Shown piece after piece: positions 15,611 through 25,101 of a DNA stretch of 64,000 nucleotides. The stretch comes from Kiritimatiellia bacterium (lineage in GTDB: Bacteria; Verrucomicrobiota; Kiritimatiellia; RFP12; UBA1067). The position numbers and the translations under genes were made by a program. Within the stretch, counting starts at the first letter, position 1. Each line of letters opens with the position of its first letter. The notes beneath the pieces were generated by a model, which worked only from the letters and a program-made list of their open reading frames with translations, did not search any database and was not told where the DNA came from. The stretch lies in contig JAFSTA010000264.1 of the NCBI GenBank assembly GCA_017450695.1, forward strand, positions 21,088 to 85,087. The letters are read 5' to 3'.

Positions 15611-16040
15611 ATAGGTGGCGGCTGCGCCGCCTAAGTGGCCTTGTGGGCCTACATGGGGCTACGCCCCTAAGTTGCCGGGGGCAAGGAATGGGACGTGCGA
15701 CAAGCGACGCACGACACGCATGTCGGAAAGTCGGGGTGTTGTCGCGGATGTCGCGTGTAGATCGGGAGGGTCGCGCCCCGTCGCGACCGTAACGCCTACC
15801 CGGAATATCCGGAATGTCCGGATTGTCCGGAAAATCTGGCATACCCAGACACCTACCCAACCACCGAACCACCTAACCTCCCAACTAAAAGGCAAGGAAA
15901 CAACGGGGACAACATCGAGAACAACTTGAATCGGGGCGGCTCGCAACCGCGAGCCGGATGGGCACCGTCGTGCGGTTGCGCGACGACCGCCTGTGTGTTG
16001 TTTATCAGTTGTTCGAATGGTTTCCTTTTTCAGTGACAAA
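15611..16040. repeat. Composite intergenic repeat island, copy 1
   Basis: Fixed order: triple hairpin (15611-15675); GGGACGTGCGACAAGCGAC and related GTCGC-rich sequence (about 15688-15765); GGGAGGGTCGCGCCCCGTCG with CCGGAATATCCGGAATGTCC (15766-15835); CCCAACCACCGAACC (about 15857-15871); then a conserved 110-base block with hairpins GGCTCGCAACCGCGAGCC (15938-15955) and CGTGCGGTTGCGCG, ending GTTTCC..CAGTGACAAA (16040). No gene was found in 15588-16279; these repeats account for most of it. Confidence 0.8.
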
Positions 16041-16184
16041 AATTCCGAATGTCGTTGTGCGTGTCGCGTGTCGCATGTCCGCCGTTCCATTTCCTCATGT
16101 GCGAAGTGCCCCCGGCGGCAAATTCCGTGAGTTCCGTGTATTCAGTGGTTTTTCATGTTATCCAACAGAGAAAGGATAAATGGC

Positions 16185-16213
16185 TTGTTTCCGGGGCAGA
16201 AAGCGTGTATACT
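16185..16213 (+). promoter_or_regulatory. Promoter of the Gfo/Idh/MocA gene
   Basis: TTGTTT (16185-16190), a 17-base spacer, TATACT (16208-16213), which would give a leader of about 60 bases before ATG 16280. Confidence 0.6.
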
Positions 16214-16279
16214 AGGGTGGATTTACGGAAACGGTTCCGTTTGTACGAAGGATTGTTTTGGGGAAGAAGGGAGATTGCG

Positions 16280-17644
16280 ATGGAGATCAGCAGAAGGTCG
16301 TTTATGATGAGCGCGGTGGCTGCGGGCGCGATGGGAAGTTTCGCGCAGCCGTTCCGGGCGCGGCGGCAGGTCGCTGCCAATGAGAAACTGTGCCACGCCT
16401 GTATCGGCGTGGGCGGAATGGGGGGAGTGGATATCCGCAACTTCCATTCGCATCCGGGGACGGAGATTGTCGCCATCTGCGATGTGGATCAGAACCACTT
16501 GAACGCCGCCGCCCAGCTGGTGCCGAATGCGCGGAAATACACCGACTGGCGCACGATGCTGGAGAAGGAGGGAGACCGGATTGATTCCGTGAACATCGCC
16601 ATTCCCGACCACATGCACGCGCTGGTCGCCACGACCGCGTTGGAGCACGGCAAAAGTGTCTATTGCCAGAAGCCGCTCTGTCACGATGTCGCCGAGTGCC
16701 GCAAGCTGGCGGAGACGGTGAAGCGCACGGGGCTTGTTTCGCAGCTGGGTACGCAATACGCGGCGGGCATCGGCGACCGTCTGGCGGTGGCGTGGTTGCG
16801 CCAGGGCGCGATCGGTCAGGTGAAGAAGGTGTATCTCTGCTCCAACCGTCCGGCGGCGATCGAGACATACCGCCTTCTCGGTCCGCGTCCGGCGAAGGGC
16901 GAGACGCCGCCATCCACGCTGGCGTGGGATCTCTGGCTGGGGACCGCCCCGGCGCGCGAGTTCTCCCCGAAAATCTACCATCCGATGTTGTGGCGCGCGT
17001 GGCAGGATTTCGGGACCGGGTGGTCCGGCGACATCGGGTGCCACATTTTCGACGCGGTCTGGAAAGGACTGAATATGGGTGCCCAGGCGCCGTTGACGGT
17101 CAAGGCCGAGGTGCAGGAGTCGTGGAAGAAGGATGCGGCGCGTTTCGCCGACACCTGGCCGCAGAGCGACCACATCACCTGGACCTTTGCCGGGAACGCG
17201 GCGAGCGGCGGCAAGCCCTTCACGATGGAATGGTTCGACGGGCTGATCTTCCCGCCGGAAGACGGGCAGAAGATCGCGCGCGAGGTCGGATTTGACCATT
17301 TCCCGGATGAGGGCATGATGGTCTTCGGCACGGAAGGCGCACTGGTGTTGCCGCATACGTCCGGTCCCCGGCTCTGGCCGGTGGAGAAGTTCAAGGACTA
17401 CCCGAAACCGAAACTGGAGGGACGAAACCATTACCACCACTTCCTGGACGCCTGTCTGGGGAAGGAGATGTGCGAGTCCCACTTCGTGCAGACGGGACCG
17501 ATGGCGGAGACGATCATCCTCGGTACCGTCGCCATCCGTGCGCCCGACCGCGAGCTGGCGTGGGACGCCCCCGCGCTTGCGTTCAAGGGCGACGGCGCGG
17601 ACGTGAACCGCTTCCTTCGCCGCACCTACCGCACGGGATGGTAG
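16280..17644 (+). CDS. Secreted Gfo/Idh/MocA family oxidoreductase (Tat substrate)
   Basis: 454 residues. ATG 16280 opens a twin-arginine leader (SRRSFMMSAVAAGAMG). A Rossmann NAD(P)-binding motif follows, GVGGMGGVDIRNF, with VAICDVD binding the ribose, then the family signature VYCQKPLCHDVAECRKL with the EKP-type lysine (here QKP) near residue 127. The C-terminal half is the substrate domain (WRAWQDFGTGWSGDIGCHIFD). The family oxidises or reduces sugars, inositols or amino sugars. Periplasmic Tat-exported members often accompany glycan degradation, and some bind their cofactor tightly. The next gene is GH123-like, so a sugar substrate is likely but not identified. Confidence 0.88.
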   Translation: MEISRRSFMMSAVAAGAMGSFAQPFRARRQVAANEKLCHACIGVGGMGGVDIRNFHSHPGTEIVAICDVDQNHLNAAAQLVPNARKYTDWRTMLEKEGDRIDSVNIAIPDHMHALVATTALEHGKSVYCQKPLCHDVAECRKLAETVKRTGLVSQLGTQYAAGIGDRLAVAWLRQGAIGQVKKVYLCSNRPAAIETYRLLGPRPAKGETPPSTLAWDLWLGTAPAREFSPKIYHPMLWRAWQDFGTGWSGDIGCHIFDAVWKGLNMGAQAPLTVKAEVQESWKKDAARFADTWPQSDHITWTFAGNAASGGKPFTMEWFDGLIFPPEDGQKIAREVGFDHFPDEGMMVFGTEGALVLPHTSGPRLWPVEKFKDYPKPKLEGRNHYHHFLDACLGKEMCESHFVQTGPMAETIILGTVAIRAPDRELAWDAPALAFKGDGADVNRFLRRTYRTGW

Positions 17645-17723
17645 GGGGATTCGAGGATCGGAGGGGACGGATGTTCCCTCCGATTTACATGAGATGGAAA
17701 TCCGTGGAAAGGGAATTGGAGAG

Positions 17724-20261
17724 ATGAAGAAGCTGCTGGGGATTGTATCCGTGCAGGTGTGTTGCGCGGTTTCGGCGTTCGCGGCGGTCACACTGTTTGA
17801 CTTTGAGACGGAGGCGGAACGGAAGTCCGTGCCGAAGAGTTGGGACAAGAAATCGTTCCAGGTCTGCGTGACCAACCACTTCGCCAGTTCGGGCGAAACC
17901 TCGTTGCATTTCAGCGCGGTGCCGTGGCGGAAGGGGTTGCCGCAATGGCCGTCGTTTACCCTGACGACCCAACCGACAGACTGGACGAAGTATGACCGTC
18001 TCGTGGTGGATCTGGTCAGCGTGGGTGAGAACCCGCAGGGCCTCTCCTCTTTCTTCACCGATCCTCCCGGACGCATCCAGAACGGACTTTCGCGCCACAT
18101 CATGCTGCCGGCGAAAGGGTATCTGCAGTGGGTCATCCAGTTGGACAAGTGGCCGAAAACCTGCAACCCGAAACAGATTTCGCGCCTCCACTTTTTCGCG
18201 AGTGAACCGCAATGTCTGGATGTTTTTCTGGACCGTATCACGCTGCTGAAGAAGGGCGAGCCGCTGCCAACCCCCTCTCCGGCGTTGGTGAAGGAACTGG
18301 TGCCGTTCACGCGCGACCAGTTCGAAATCGCCAGCCGCGAGGTCGAGAGCCTGAAGGCGGAGACGGAACCGTTTTGCGTCACGGGGCAGATCCGCAAGGA
18401 GCGCGATTATTTCCTGTCGAAGTTTCGGGAGGAGATGGACGCCTTCCGGAAAAAGCTCGATGGCGAGATTCGCGAACTCTCCCTCTTGATCTCGCTGCAG
18501 GATGCGGTCGCGCAACTTCAGAGAAAACGCGATTCCGTCATCTCCCGTTTCCGTTTCTGGGCCGACTGCGTTCGCGCCGGGCAGAAGACGGAGGGAATGC
18601 TGGTCGGGACTGCCACCACGATGGAGCAGGTCATGCCGCGTGGCGCGGCATACACGCTCAAGCCCGCCACGGATTTGGCGATTCGCTTGGCGCGGAACGA
18701 GACGGAAGGCTTGCAGCTGGCGGTTACGCCGACGGAGGGTAAGCTGCAGAACGTGACAGTCTCCGTTTCGGCTTTGAAGCACACCGGTTTTTTCACGTGG
18801 GCGAAAATTCCCGCATCCGCCGTCACCTGCGACATCGTGGGGTATGTGGATACGAAGAAAGCCCCGCCGTACCGCGTTGGGTACAATGTTGCCACCAACG
18901 AAGCTCCGTTCTATGCGAAGAAGAGCCGCGCGGCTTTCGTCGGCTGGTGGCCTGACCCGATCTTGAACTTCCTGAAGGGGACGGATATCGCCGAGCAGGA
19001 CGTCCAGAGTTTTTGGATCAATATCCGTTGCCCGGAGGATCAAAAGGCCGGCACCTATCGCGGAAAGGTGGAGATCACGGCGGATAACGCGCCGGCCGTC
19101 ACGATCCCGTTCACCGTGCGCGTCAACGATTTCACGTTGCCGCGCGAATCGCCGTTGCCGTTGGCGATCACCTTCTCGCCGGGCGTCAACCGCTACAACG
19201 AGTTTGCGGCGCAGGTCGATGCCGTCAAGAAAAACCCGGATTCGCCCGTCAACAGCTGGAAACGCCACAAGCAGGAATGGGGCGATTTCCTCGCCGATCA
19301 TTACATCACGATGGATAGCCTCTATCACCACGGCGGCGAGTATCCGCACTTCGACGTGTTGCGGCGGCTCCGGGAACAGGGACGCCTCGGCATTTTCAAC
19401 CTCGGCTACTGGGGATACCCGAAAGACCTCTCGGAGGAATCTGTTAAGAAATGGCGCGAATACACGATCCCGAAATTAAAGAAGGCGTATGACGGCGCGA
19501 AGGAAAACGGAATGCTCGATCATGCCTATGTGTACGGATGCGACGAGATCAGCGCGCAGTACTTCACCAACATCCAGTATGCCGTCTCCGTCCTGAAAAA
19601 AGAACTCCCCGGCGTACCGATCGCGACGACCGCTTACGACCACGAGTTCGGCGTCGGTTCCCCGCTGGCGAACATGGACGTGTTCACCCCGCTCACGCCG
19701 AAGTTCGACTGCGAAAAGGCGGAAAAGGCGCGTGCCGAAGGCCGTAAGGTCTGGTGGTACATCTGTTGCGGCCCGCATACGCCGCACGCGAATATGTTCG
19801 TGGAATGCCCCGCCATCGAAGGGCGCATCCTTATGGGCGCGATGACCACGCGGATGCGTCCCGACGGATTCCTCTACTACGAGATCACGATCTGGAACTC
19901 GATGAACTGCATCACCTCCGGGCCATTCACCGAGTGGGACGCGCGGAGTTGGACGACCTATCACGGCGACGGCGCGTGGACGTGCGTCGGTCCGGACGGG
20001 ACGCCGTTGACCACCCAGCGGCTGGAAAACTTCCGCGACGGTCTGGAAGACTTCGCCTACGCGAAGATTTTGGAGGAGCGGCTCAAGGCCTGTCCGCGCC
20101 CGGATTGCGAATGGGCGAAAGCCGCGAAGGAACAGCTCGCCGTCCCGATCTCCGTCATGCAGGACATGAAAACCTTTACCTACGATCCTGCCGCCGTGTA
20201 CCAGTGGCGCGACGCGATGGCGGACTTGATCGAGCGTGCGCCGGTCAAGAAAGGGGAGTAG
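17724..20261 (+). CDS. Secreted DUF4091/GH123-like glycoside hydrolase family protein
   Basis: 845 residues. ATG 17724 has TTGGAGAG just upstream and opens a signal peptide (MKKLLGIVSVQVCCAVSAFA). An N-terminal sandwich resembles a carbohydrate-binding module (residues 25-180), followed by a helical linker and a beta-sandwich ending RVNDFTLP. The C-terminal barrel carries YVYGCDEI, WWYICCGP, FLYYEITIWNSMN and LENFRDGLEDFAYAKILEERL, as in DUF4091 and the catalytic region of GH123 (beta-N-acetylgalactosaminidases). The pair DE in GCDE could be the substrate-assisted catalytic residues, but family activity is known for few members. It lies 80 bases after the oxidoreductase and is probably cotranscribed. 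Confidence 0.82.
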   Translation: MKKLLGIVSVQVCCAVSAFAAVTLFDFETEAERKSVPKSWDKKSFQVCVTNHFASSGETSLHFSAVPWRKGLPQWPSFTLTTQPTDWTKYDRLVVDLVSVGENPQGLSSFFTDPPGRIQNGLSRHIMLPAKGYLQWVIQLDKWPKTCNPKQISRLHFFASEPQCLDVFLDRITLLKKGEPLPTPSPALVKELVPFTRDQFEIASREVESLKAETEPFCVTGQIRKERDYFLSKFREEMDAFRKKLDGEIRELSLLISLQDAVAQLQRKRDSVISRFRFWADCVRAGQKTEGMLVGTATTMEQVMPRGAAYTLKPATDLAIRLARNETEGLQLAVTPTEGKLQNVTVSVSALKHTGFFTWAKIPASAVTCDIVGYVDTKKAPPYRVGYNVATNEAPFYAKKSRAAFVGWWPDPILNFLKGTDIAEQDVQSFWINIRCPEDQKAGTYRGKVEITADNAPAVTIPFTVRVNDFTLPRESPLPLAITFSPGVNRYNEFAAQVDAVKKNPDSPVNSWKRHKQEWGDFLADHYITMDSLYHHGGEYPHFDVLRRLREQGRLGIFNLGYWGYPKDLSEESVKKWREYTIPKLKKAYDGAKENGMLDHAYVYGCDEISAQYFTNIQYAVSVLKKELPGVPIATTAYDHEFGVGSPLANMDVFTPLTPKFDCEKAEKARAEGRKVWWYICCGPHTPHANMFVECPAIEGRILMGAMTTRMRPDGFLYYEITIWNSMNCITSGPFTEWDARSWTTYHGDGAWTCVGPDGTPLTTQRLENFRDGLEDFAYAKILEERLKACPRPDCEWAKAAKEQLAVPISVMQDMKTFTYDPAAVYQWRDAMADLIERAPVKKGE

Positions 20262-20310
20262 GCGAGGCGAGAGGCGTGGGGGCTAGGCGGACGAGGTGGA
20301 ACCGCTGGAA

Positions 20311-20341
20311 CCGCGCCGTTTCCGGCGCGGCACAAAACAGC
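20311..20341. repeat. Hairpin repeat with CACAAAACAG tail
   Basis: CCGCGCCGTTTCCGGCGCGG followed by CACAAAACAG. Same design as 53862, 56942 and the two copies at 24911 and 24961. Confidence 0.85.
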
Positions 20342-20405
20342 AGGGGGCGCAATGCTTAACCGGCTTAACACGCGTAACCGGCCAACTTACTAACAAGGAA
20401 AAGAG

Positions 20406-21923
20406 ATGAAAATCCTGCAATTCGGTACGGGGTGTTTCCTTCGCGCGTTTCTCGACTGGATGATTCAGCGGATGAACGAACGGTGCGGTTTGAACGCGGA
20501 GGTCACGGTCGTGCAATCCACTCCGTCCGGTACGGGGAAGTTGCTCAAGGAGGCAGACGGACGTTATCCGCTGTTGATACGCGGCGTGGTGGACGGAGAG
20601 GTCGTCGAAGAACTGTCGGAAGTCTCCTGCATCCGGGTCTGCTATTCCGCCGAGACGGAATGGAACGAGGTCGTTCGCGCCGCGCTGGATCCCGATTTGA
20701 GCTGCGTCTTTTCCAACACGACGGAGGCGGGAATCGCCTATCTCGCGGAGGAACCGCCAGCCGATATTTTCCAGCCTCACGCGGATCCGCTGAACCGTAG
20801 CGCGTGTGAGGGAATGGACGAGGCGGGGGTAGGGGATGCCCCCTCCCCAAGTCCGCGCTCCTTTCCCGGAAAACTGGCCTCCCTGCTCTGGTATCGGTTT
20901 TGCGCCCGACTGCCCGGCGTGACCGTCTTTCCGTGCGAGCTGATCGACCGTAACGGCGCAACCCTGAAGCGGATTGTGCAGCGAGTTTCAGACGAATGGA
21001 GGTTGCCTTCCGCTTTCTTCAACTGGCTGGACGACGAATGCGAGTTCTGCAACACGCTCGTCGATCGGATTGTTCCGGGGGTGCCGAAAACGGAGGCGGA
21101 ACGAGAAGCGATCCGCGTCAAGCACGGGGTTGATTCCCCCTTGCTCGTCTGTGCGGAACCATTCCATTTCCTCGCCGTGGAGGGAAGCGAAAAGGCGAAG
21201 GCGCTTCTGCCGCTGGAAGCGGCGGGATTGAATGTCCGCTTCGTGCCGGACATCCGTCCCTACCGCGAGCGCAAGATACGACTGCTCAACGGGACGCATA
21301 CAGGGAGTGTCGCGATCGCGCTGCTGTCCGGTTTGACCGAGGTCGGGGAGATGACGCGCGACCGACTCTTCACCGCGTTCCTTCACAGGTTGATGTTCCG
21401 TGAAATCCTGCCGACCGTTCCGCTCCCGATGGACGAGAAACGCGGCTTCGCGGATGCCGTCTGGGAACGCTTCTCCAATCCATTCCTGCACCATCGGCTG
21501 GAGAGTATCGCGCTCAACTCCATTTCCAAGTGGCGCGTACGGGACTGGCCGGTCTTACTCGACTGGGCGAAACGAAACGGAGGGATGCCCGCGCCGCTTC
21601 TGACGCTCTCGCTGGCGGCACTGCTCGTGCTCTATGTCGAGAACGAATCCGTCGATACCGGGAAAAAGCCGCTCGTCACCCTCCGCGATGACGAAACGGC
21701 GCTCGCTTTCTTCCGCGCCTGGCGGACGGACGCGTTCCGCTCGCAAGATGCCACCGTGCGCTTTGTTCGGGAAACGCTGGCGAACGCCGCGCTGTGGGGA
21801 ACGCCGTTGACCGACAGCCAGCCCGAAGGTTTCGCCGGGGAAGTCGCGTCGTTCATCGGCTGGATACGCGCATCCGGAATGCGCCGGACCGTGGCCAAAG
21901 TCCTCGATGACGATTCTTGCTGA
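20406..21923 (+). CDS. uxaB: Tagaturonate reductase (altronate oxidoreductase), mannitol dehydrogenase family
   Basis: 505 residues. It begins with the NAD-binding FGTGCFLRAFLDWMI and has the long-chain mannitol dehydrogenase/UxaB core: PCELIDRNGATLKRIV, WLDDECEFCNTLVDRIVPG, LVCAEPFHFLAVEG and the catalytic segment RERKIRLLNGTHTGSVAIALL (Lys and the NGxH motif). UxaB reduces D-tagaturonate to D-altronate in galacturonate (pectin) breakdown. Compared with the family, an extra stretch of about 20 residues rich in Gly, Pro and Ser lies near residues 133-158 (EGMDEAGVGDAPSPSPRSF), possibly repeat-derived. No uxaA or uxaC is nearby. The protein is cytoplasmic; ribosome site AAGGAAAAG is just before ATG 20406. 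Confidence 0.85.
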   Translation: MKILQFGTGCFLRAFLDWMIQRMNERCGLNAEVTVVQSTPSGTGKLLKEADGRYPLLIRGVVDGEVVEELSEVSCIRVCYSAETEWNEVVRAALDPDLSCVFSNTTEAGIAYLAEEPPADIFQPHADPLNRSACEGMDEAGVGDAPSPSPRSFPGKLASLLWYRFCARLPGVTVFPCELIDRNGATLKRIVQRVSDEWRLPSAFFNWLDDECEFCNTLVDRIVPGVPKTEAEREAIRVKHGVDSPLLVCAEPFHFLAVEGSEKAKALLPLEAAGLNVRFVPDIRPYRERKIRLLNGTHTGSVAIALLSGLTEVGEMTRDRLFTAFLHRLMFREILPTVPLPMDEKRGFADAVWERFSNPFLHHRLESIALNSISKWRVRDWPVLLDWAKRNGGMPAPLLTLSLAALLVLYVENESVDTGKKPLVTLRDDETALAFFRAWRTDAFRSQDATVRFVRETLANAALWGTPLTDSQPEGFAGEVASFIGWIRASGMRRTVAKVLDDDSC

Positions 21924-21944
21924 TTCCACTGCGCGGTACATTCA

Positions 21945-22577
21945 GGGGCTGAGAAGCTGAGAGGCTGAGAAGCGAGTGTCGCGTCCGCTGCGTAGCGACG
22001 GCGCCAACGCCGTCGGCTTTCGGGGAAGGAGATAAGTGGCGCTGCGCCGCCTAAGTGGCCCTGCGGGCCTAAATGGGGCTACGCCCCTAAGTTGACTTGG
22101 CGGGGAAGAAGGGACTTGCGACGCGCATGTCGCACGTCGCGTGTAGATCGGGAGGGTCGCGCCCCGTCGCGACCGCAACGCCTATCCGGAATATCCGGAA
22201 TATCCGGCTCAACCACCTAGCTATCCAACCTGCCAACTTTTCGGCAAGGAAACAACAGGGACAATTTAGAACACAACTGAAAATGGACGGCTCGCAACCG
22301 CGAGCCGGAAACGAACCGTCGCGCGGTTGCGCGACGACCGCCAGTGTGTTGTTGATCCGTTGTCCAAGTTGTTTCCTTTTCCAGCGACAAAAAGTCGGGG
22401 TGTCGTTGCGCATGTTGCGTGTCGCGTGTCGCTTGTCCTATGCGGCGGACGCGACGGGGCGCGTCCCCAAAAACAAAACCCGCTCACCTAACAGCTCGTC
22501 TATAACTTCAACCTCCGGCGTGTAGCATAGCAAGTTATCTGAATAGAATCACTCACGCAACGCCTGAGCGAGGGGCT
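21945..22577. repeat. Composite intergenic repeat island, copy 2
   Basis: CTGAGAAGC units (21949-21975), triple hairpin (22031-22099), CGCGCATGTCGCACGTCGCG-type stretch (22114-22145), GGGAGGGTCGCGCCCCGTCG with CCGGAATATCC (22150-22205), the 110-base block with GGCTCGCAACCGCGAGCC and GTCGCGCGGTTGCGCGAC (22283-22393), and at 22526-22577 a sequence whose complement recurs at 63836-63888. The gap 21924-22722 otherwise holds no gene. Confidence 0.8.
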
Positions 22578-22662
22578 AACAGCTACCACCCAACCACCGA
22601 ACCGCCCAACCACCCACGCTTACTCGGCTGAACACGCCTTCCAACATCGGTGTTGTTTCTCC

Positions 22663-22692
22663 TTGACCGTTCACTCCTAAAGGGAGTATAAT
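22663..22692 (+). promoter_or_regulatory. Promoter of the TPR-rlmB unit
   Basis: TTGACC (22663-22668), an 18-base spacer, TATAAT (22687-22692); GAGG at 22711-22714 is a ribosome site for ATG 22723. Confidence 0.7.
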
Positions 22693-22722
22693 CGGTTCTT
22701 CGATTTTGTTGAGGGTTGAATT

Positions 22723-24132
22723 ATGGATACACCGAAAAGTGATGTGGTACAGCAGCAGGCTCAGAATTTCTTTGCGAAAGGACAGACCGCGTTTCAGCGG
22801 CACAATTGGGATATCGCCGTCGATCTTCTCACGCAGTGCGTGAAACTGGTCCCCGGTTTTTCGAAGGCGCGGAAGGTTTTGCGCGACGCCCAGATCGCCC
22901 GTTTCCGTTCCGAGCGGAAGGGGAGCTTCGCGCTGCAGGTTCTGGATTTCAAGTGCAAGATGCTGCGCGTGAAGATTCAGGGATATCTCAAGGCCGGCAA
23001 GAAAGAGACCGCCCTGTTCGAGTGCGAGAAGCTGATGGCGATGAACCCGTTGCTGGCGGACAATGTGAATCTGGCTATCGAATGCGCGGAGGCGTGCGAT
23101 ATGCCGGACGCGGCGCTCTTTACGGTGGAGGCGGCGTATGAGAACAATCCGAACGACATGGACATGCTCCTGCGCGTGGCGGATTTCTATATGCGCGTCG
23201 GCGAATACGCCAAGGCCCGCGACGCCTACGTGAAACTGAACGCCAGCCGTCCGATGGATCAGGACATCCTGAAGAAGCTGAAGGACGCGGAGGCGCGCAG
23301 CACCATGAAGGACGGAGGCTGGGAAGACGCCGCCGGAAAGAAGGGCGGGTACCGCGACCTGATCCGCGACAAGGAAAAGGCCGCGAAACTGGACGCGAAG
23401 AACAAGCAGATCGCCGCGGGCGATGACGCCGAGGCGTTGATCGCCGAGGCGAAGGAGAAGGTGGAGAAGGAACCGGGCAACCTGAACCTGTACCGCGCGT
23501 TGGCGCGTATTTACTCGCAGAACAAGCGGTATGCGGAGGCGATCGAGACGTTGGAGGCGGCCCGCAAGGTCAACCCCACCGACCCGGAACTGGACCGCAA
23601 CTTGACCGCGACGAAGATCAACTTTTTCAACCAGGAGATCGAGCGCCTGCAGGCGACGGGCGACGAGAATGCGGTTGTGGAAAAGATGCAGGAGCGCGAC
23701 CAGTTTATCTTCGACGACCTGCTGGACCGCGTGCAGCGTTACCCCAACGACCTGCGCCTCCATTTCGAGCTGGGGCAGCAGTACTACAAGTACGAGTATT
23801 ACGACGACGCGATTTCGCAGTTCCAGATTTCGCAGCGCAGCCCGAAGGATCGTCTCGATTCGCTGTACTACATCGGCATGTGCTTCGCCAAGAAGGGACA
23901 GCCGGACATGGCGGTCATGCAGCTGGAAACGGCGTACGATTCCATCGACATCATGAACGACCTCAAGAAGCAGATTTGCTACGAGCTGGGTGAACTGGCG
24001 GAGCAGGCCGGAGACCTCACGAAAGCCGCGAACTACTACAAGGAAGTGTATGTTGCGGATATCGGCTTCGAGGACATCCAGAACCGGTATATGCGCGTCT
24101 ATCAGCTCGTGAAGGGACAGCAGCAGGGATAA
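22723..24132 (+). CDS. TPR-repeat protein of unknown function
   Basis: 469 residues with no signal peptide or membrane segment. TPR-type helix pairs occur at about 14-47 (FFAKGQTAFQRHNWDIAVDLL), 85-115, 120-185 (LRVADFYMRVGEYAKARDAYVKL) and 255-290 (LYRALARIYSQNKRYAEAIETL), and near the C-terminus (LHFELGQQYYKYEYYDDAI, YIGMCFAKKGQPDMAVMQL, ELAEQAGDLTKAANYYKEV). A charged Lys/Ala/Asp-rich linker separates two TPR blocks (residues 185-250). It is followed after one base by rlmB with its own sigma-70 promoter, so it may be a conserved housekeeping scaffold. Such proteins are typical of PVC genomes, but the role is unknown. Confidence 0.85.
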   Translation: MDTPKSDVVQQQAQNFFAKGQTAFQRHNWDIAVDLLTQCVKLVPGFSKARKVLRDAQIARFRSERKGSFALQVLDFKCKMLRVKIQGYLKAGKKETALFECEKLMAMNPLLADNVNLAIECAEACDMPDAALFTVEAAYENNPNDMDMLLRVADFYMRVGEYAKARDAYVKLNASRPMDQDILKKLKDAEARSTMKDGGWEDAAGKKGGYRDLIRDKEKAAKLDAKNKQIAAGDDAEALIAEAKEKVEKEPGNLNLYRALARIYSQNKRYAEAIETLEAARKVNPTDPELDRNLTATKINFFNQEIERLQATGDENAVVEKMQERDQFIFDDLLDRVQRYPNDLRLHFELGQQYYKYEYYDDAISQFQISQRSPKDRLDSLYYIGMCFAKKGQPDMAVMQLETAYDSIDIMNDLKKQICYELGELAEQAGDLTKAANYYKEVYVADIGFEDIQNRYMRVYQLVKGQQQG

Positions 24133-24133
24133 C

Positions 24134-24904
24134 ATGAAACCGAGCGGACGCGGCAGCGAGTGGATTTACGGGCGTCGCCCGGTAATGGAGGTTTTGCGCG
24201 CGGAACGCCGTCAGGTCTATGAGGCGGTTCTTCCGCCGCTTTCCGCCCATTCCAGCGACGACCTCGACGAGATCCGCGCCCTGCTCCGGGAACGGCGCGT
24301 CGTCTGCAAGACGATGGAGCGGAACCAGATGGATCGCCTCTGCCACGGCGGTAACCACCAGTCTGTCGCGTTGCGCACGGATCCATACCCGTATGTCGCG
24401 ATGGAAGAGGCTCTGGCGCAGGGCAGGGAGGTCAAGAACCCGATTTATCTGGTGCTGGATCATCTGGAGGACCCGCAGAATGTCGGGTCCTTACTGCGAA
24501 CCGCAGATGCCGCCGGGGTAACCGCCGTGATCCTGCCCGGCGATCGCTCTTCCGGTGTCACGCCCGCCGCAGTCCGTGCCTCCGCGGGTGCTTCCGAACA
24601 CCTGTGCGTGGCGCGTGTCGTCAATGTCACGCGCGCCATGCAGCTCCTGAAGGAGGAGGGGGTCTGGTTGACGGGACTCGACATGGAAGGCCCCAAGTCC
24701 CAGCCCTATTCGCAAATCGATTTCACGGGACCGGTCGGCCTCGTCATCGGCGCGGAAGGGAACGGGCTTTCCCGCCTCGTCCGCGACTCCTGCGATTTCA
24801 TCGCGACGCTTCCGATGAACGGCGCCGTCGCCTCTTTGAACGCGGCCATCGCCGGTGCCATCACCCTCTACGAAATCGTTCGCCAGCGCGGCGCGAAGCG
24901 GTAG
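24134..24904 (+). CDS. rlmB: 23S rRNA (guanosine-2'-O-)-methyltransferase RlmB/SpoU family
   Basis: 256 residues. An N-terminal RNA-binding SpoU_sub_bind domain (EWIYGRRPVMEVLRAERRQV) precedes the SPOUT knot with motif 1 LDHLEDPQNVGSLLRTADAAG (catalytic Arg), motif 2 GLVIGAEGNGLSRLV and motif 3 LPMNGAVASLNAAIAGAI. RlmB methylates G2251 in the 23S rRNA P loop using SAM; TrmH-type paralogues act on tRNA, but the N-terminal domain favours RlmB. Cotranscribed with the TPR gene. Confidence 0.9.
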   Translation: MKPSGRGSEWIYGRRPVMEVLRAERRQVYEAVLPPLSAHSSDDLDEIRALLRERRVVCKTMERNQMDRLCHGGNHQSVALRTDPYPYVAMEEALAQGREVKNPIYLVLDHLEDPQNVGSLLRTADAAGVTAVILPGDRSSGVTPAAVRASAGASEHLCVARVVNVTRAMQLLKEEGVWLTGLDMEGPKSQPYSQIDFTGPVGLVIGAEGNGLSRLVRDSCDFIATLPMNGAVASLNAAIAGAITLYEIVRQRGAKR

Positions 24905-24910
24905 TTTTTT

Positions 24911-24999
24911 GCGCGGCAATTATGCCGCGCCACAGAACAGGCCACGGGAGGGGAGCGGGCTGGCGGCGATTATGCCGCGCCACAGAACAGGCCACGGGA
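24911..24999. repeat. Two tandem hairpins with CACAGAACAGGCCACGGG tail
   Basis: GCGCGGCAATTATGCCGCGC plus CACAGAACAGGCCACGGG, repeated with a 50-base period (second copy GGCGGCGATTATGCCGC). It follows TTTTTT at 24905 just past the rlmB stop and could terminate transcription. Same family as 20311, 53862 and 56942. Confidence 0.85.
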
Positions 25000-25086
25000 C
25001 CGGAGTGCGCGGGTGGTCATAATAGCCGTGTGTAACATACTGGCGCGTAGCATTTTACGATTTTTCTAGAAAGAGGGAAGGAAATT

Positions 25087-25095
25087 TGTTATATT
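25087..25095 (+). promoter_or_regulatory. Extended -10 promoter of rtcR, probably leaderless
   Basis: TGTTATATT (TGn plus TATATT). Seven bases beyond the -10 box is the A of ATG 25102, and no ribosome site is present. No clear -35 box. Confidence 0.45.
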
Positions 25096-25101
25096 GGTAT
25101 C

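Noticed and set aside
16223..18397. 724-codon frame opposite the Gfo/Idh/MocA gene
   Set aside because: Conserved motifs are all on the plus strand, and the frame spans two genes and a gap.
25021..25101. Sigma-54 promoter upstream of rtcR
   Set aside because: TGGCGCGTAGCA lacks the GC at the correct -12 spacing.
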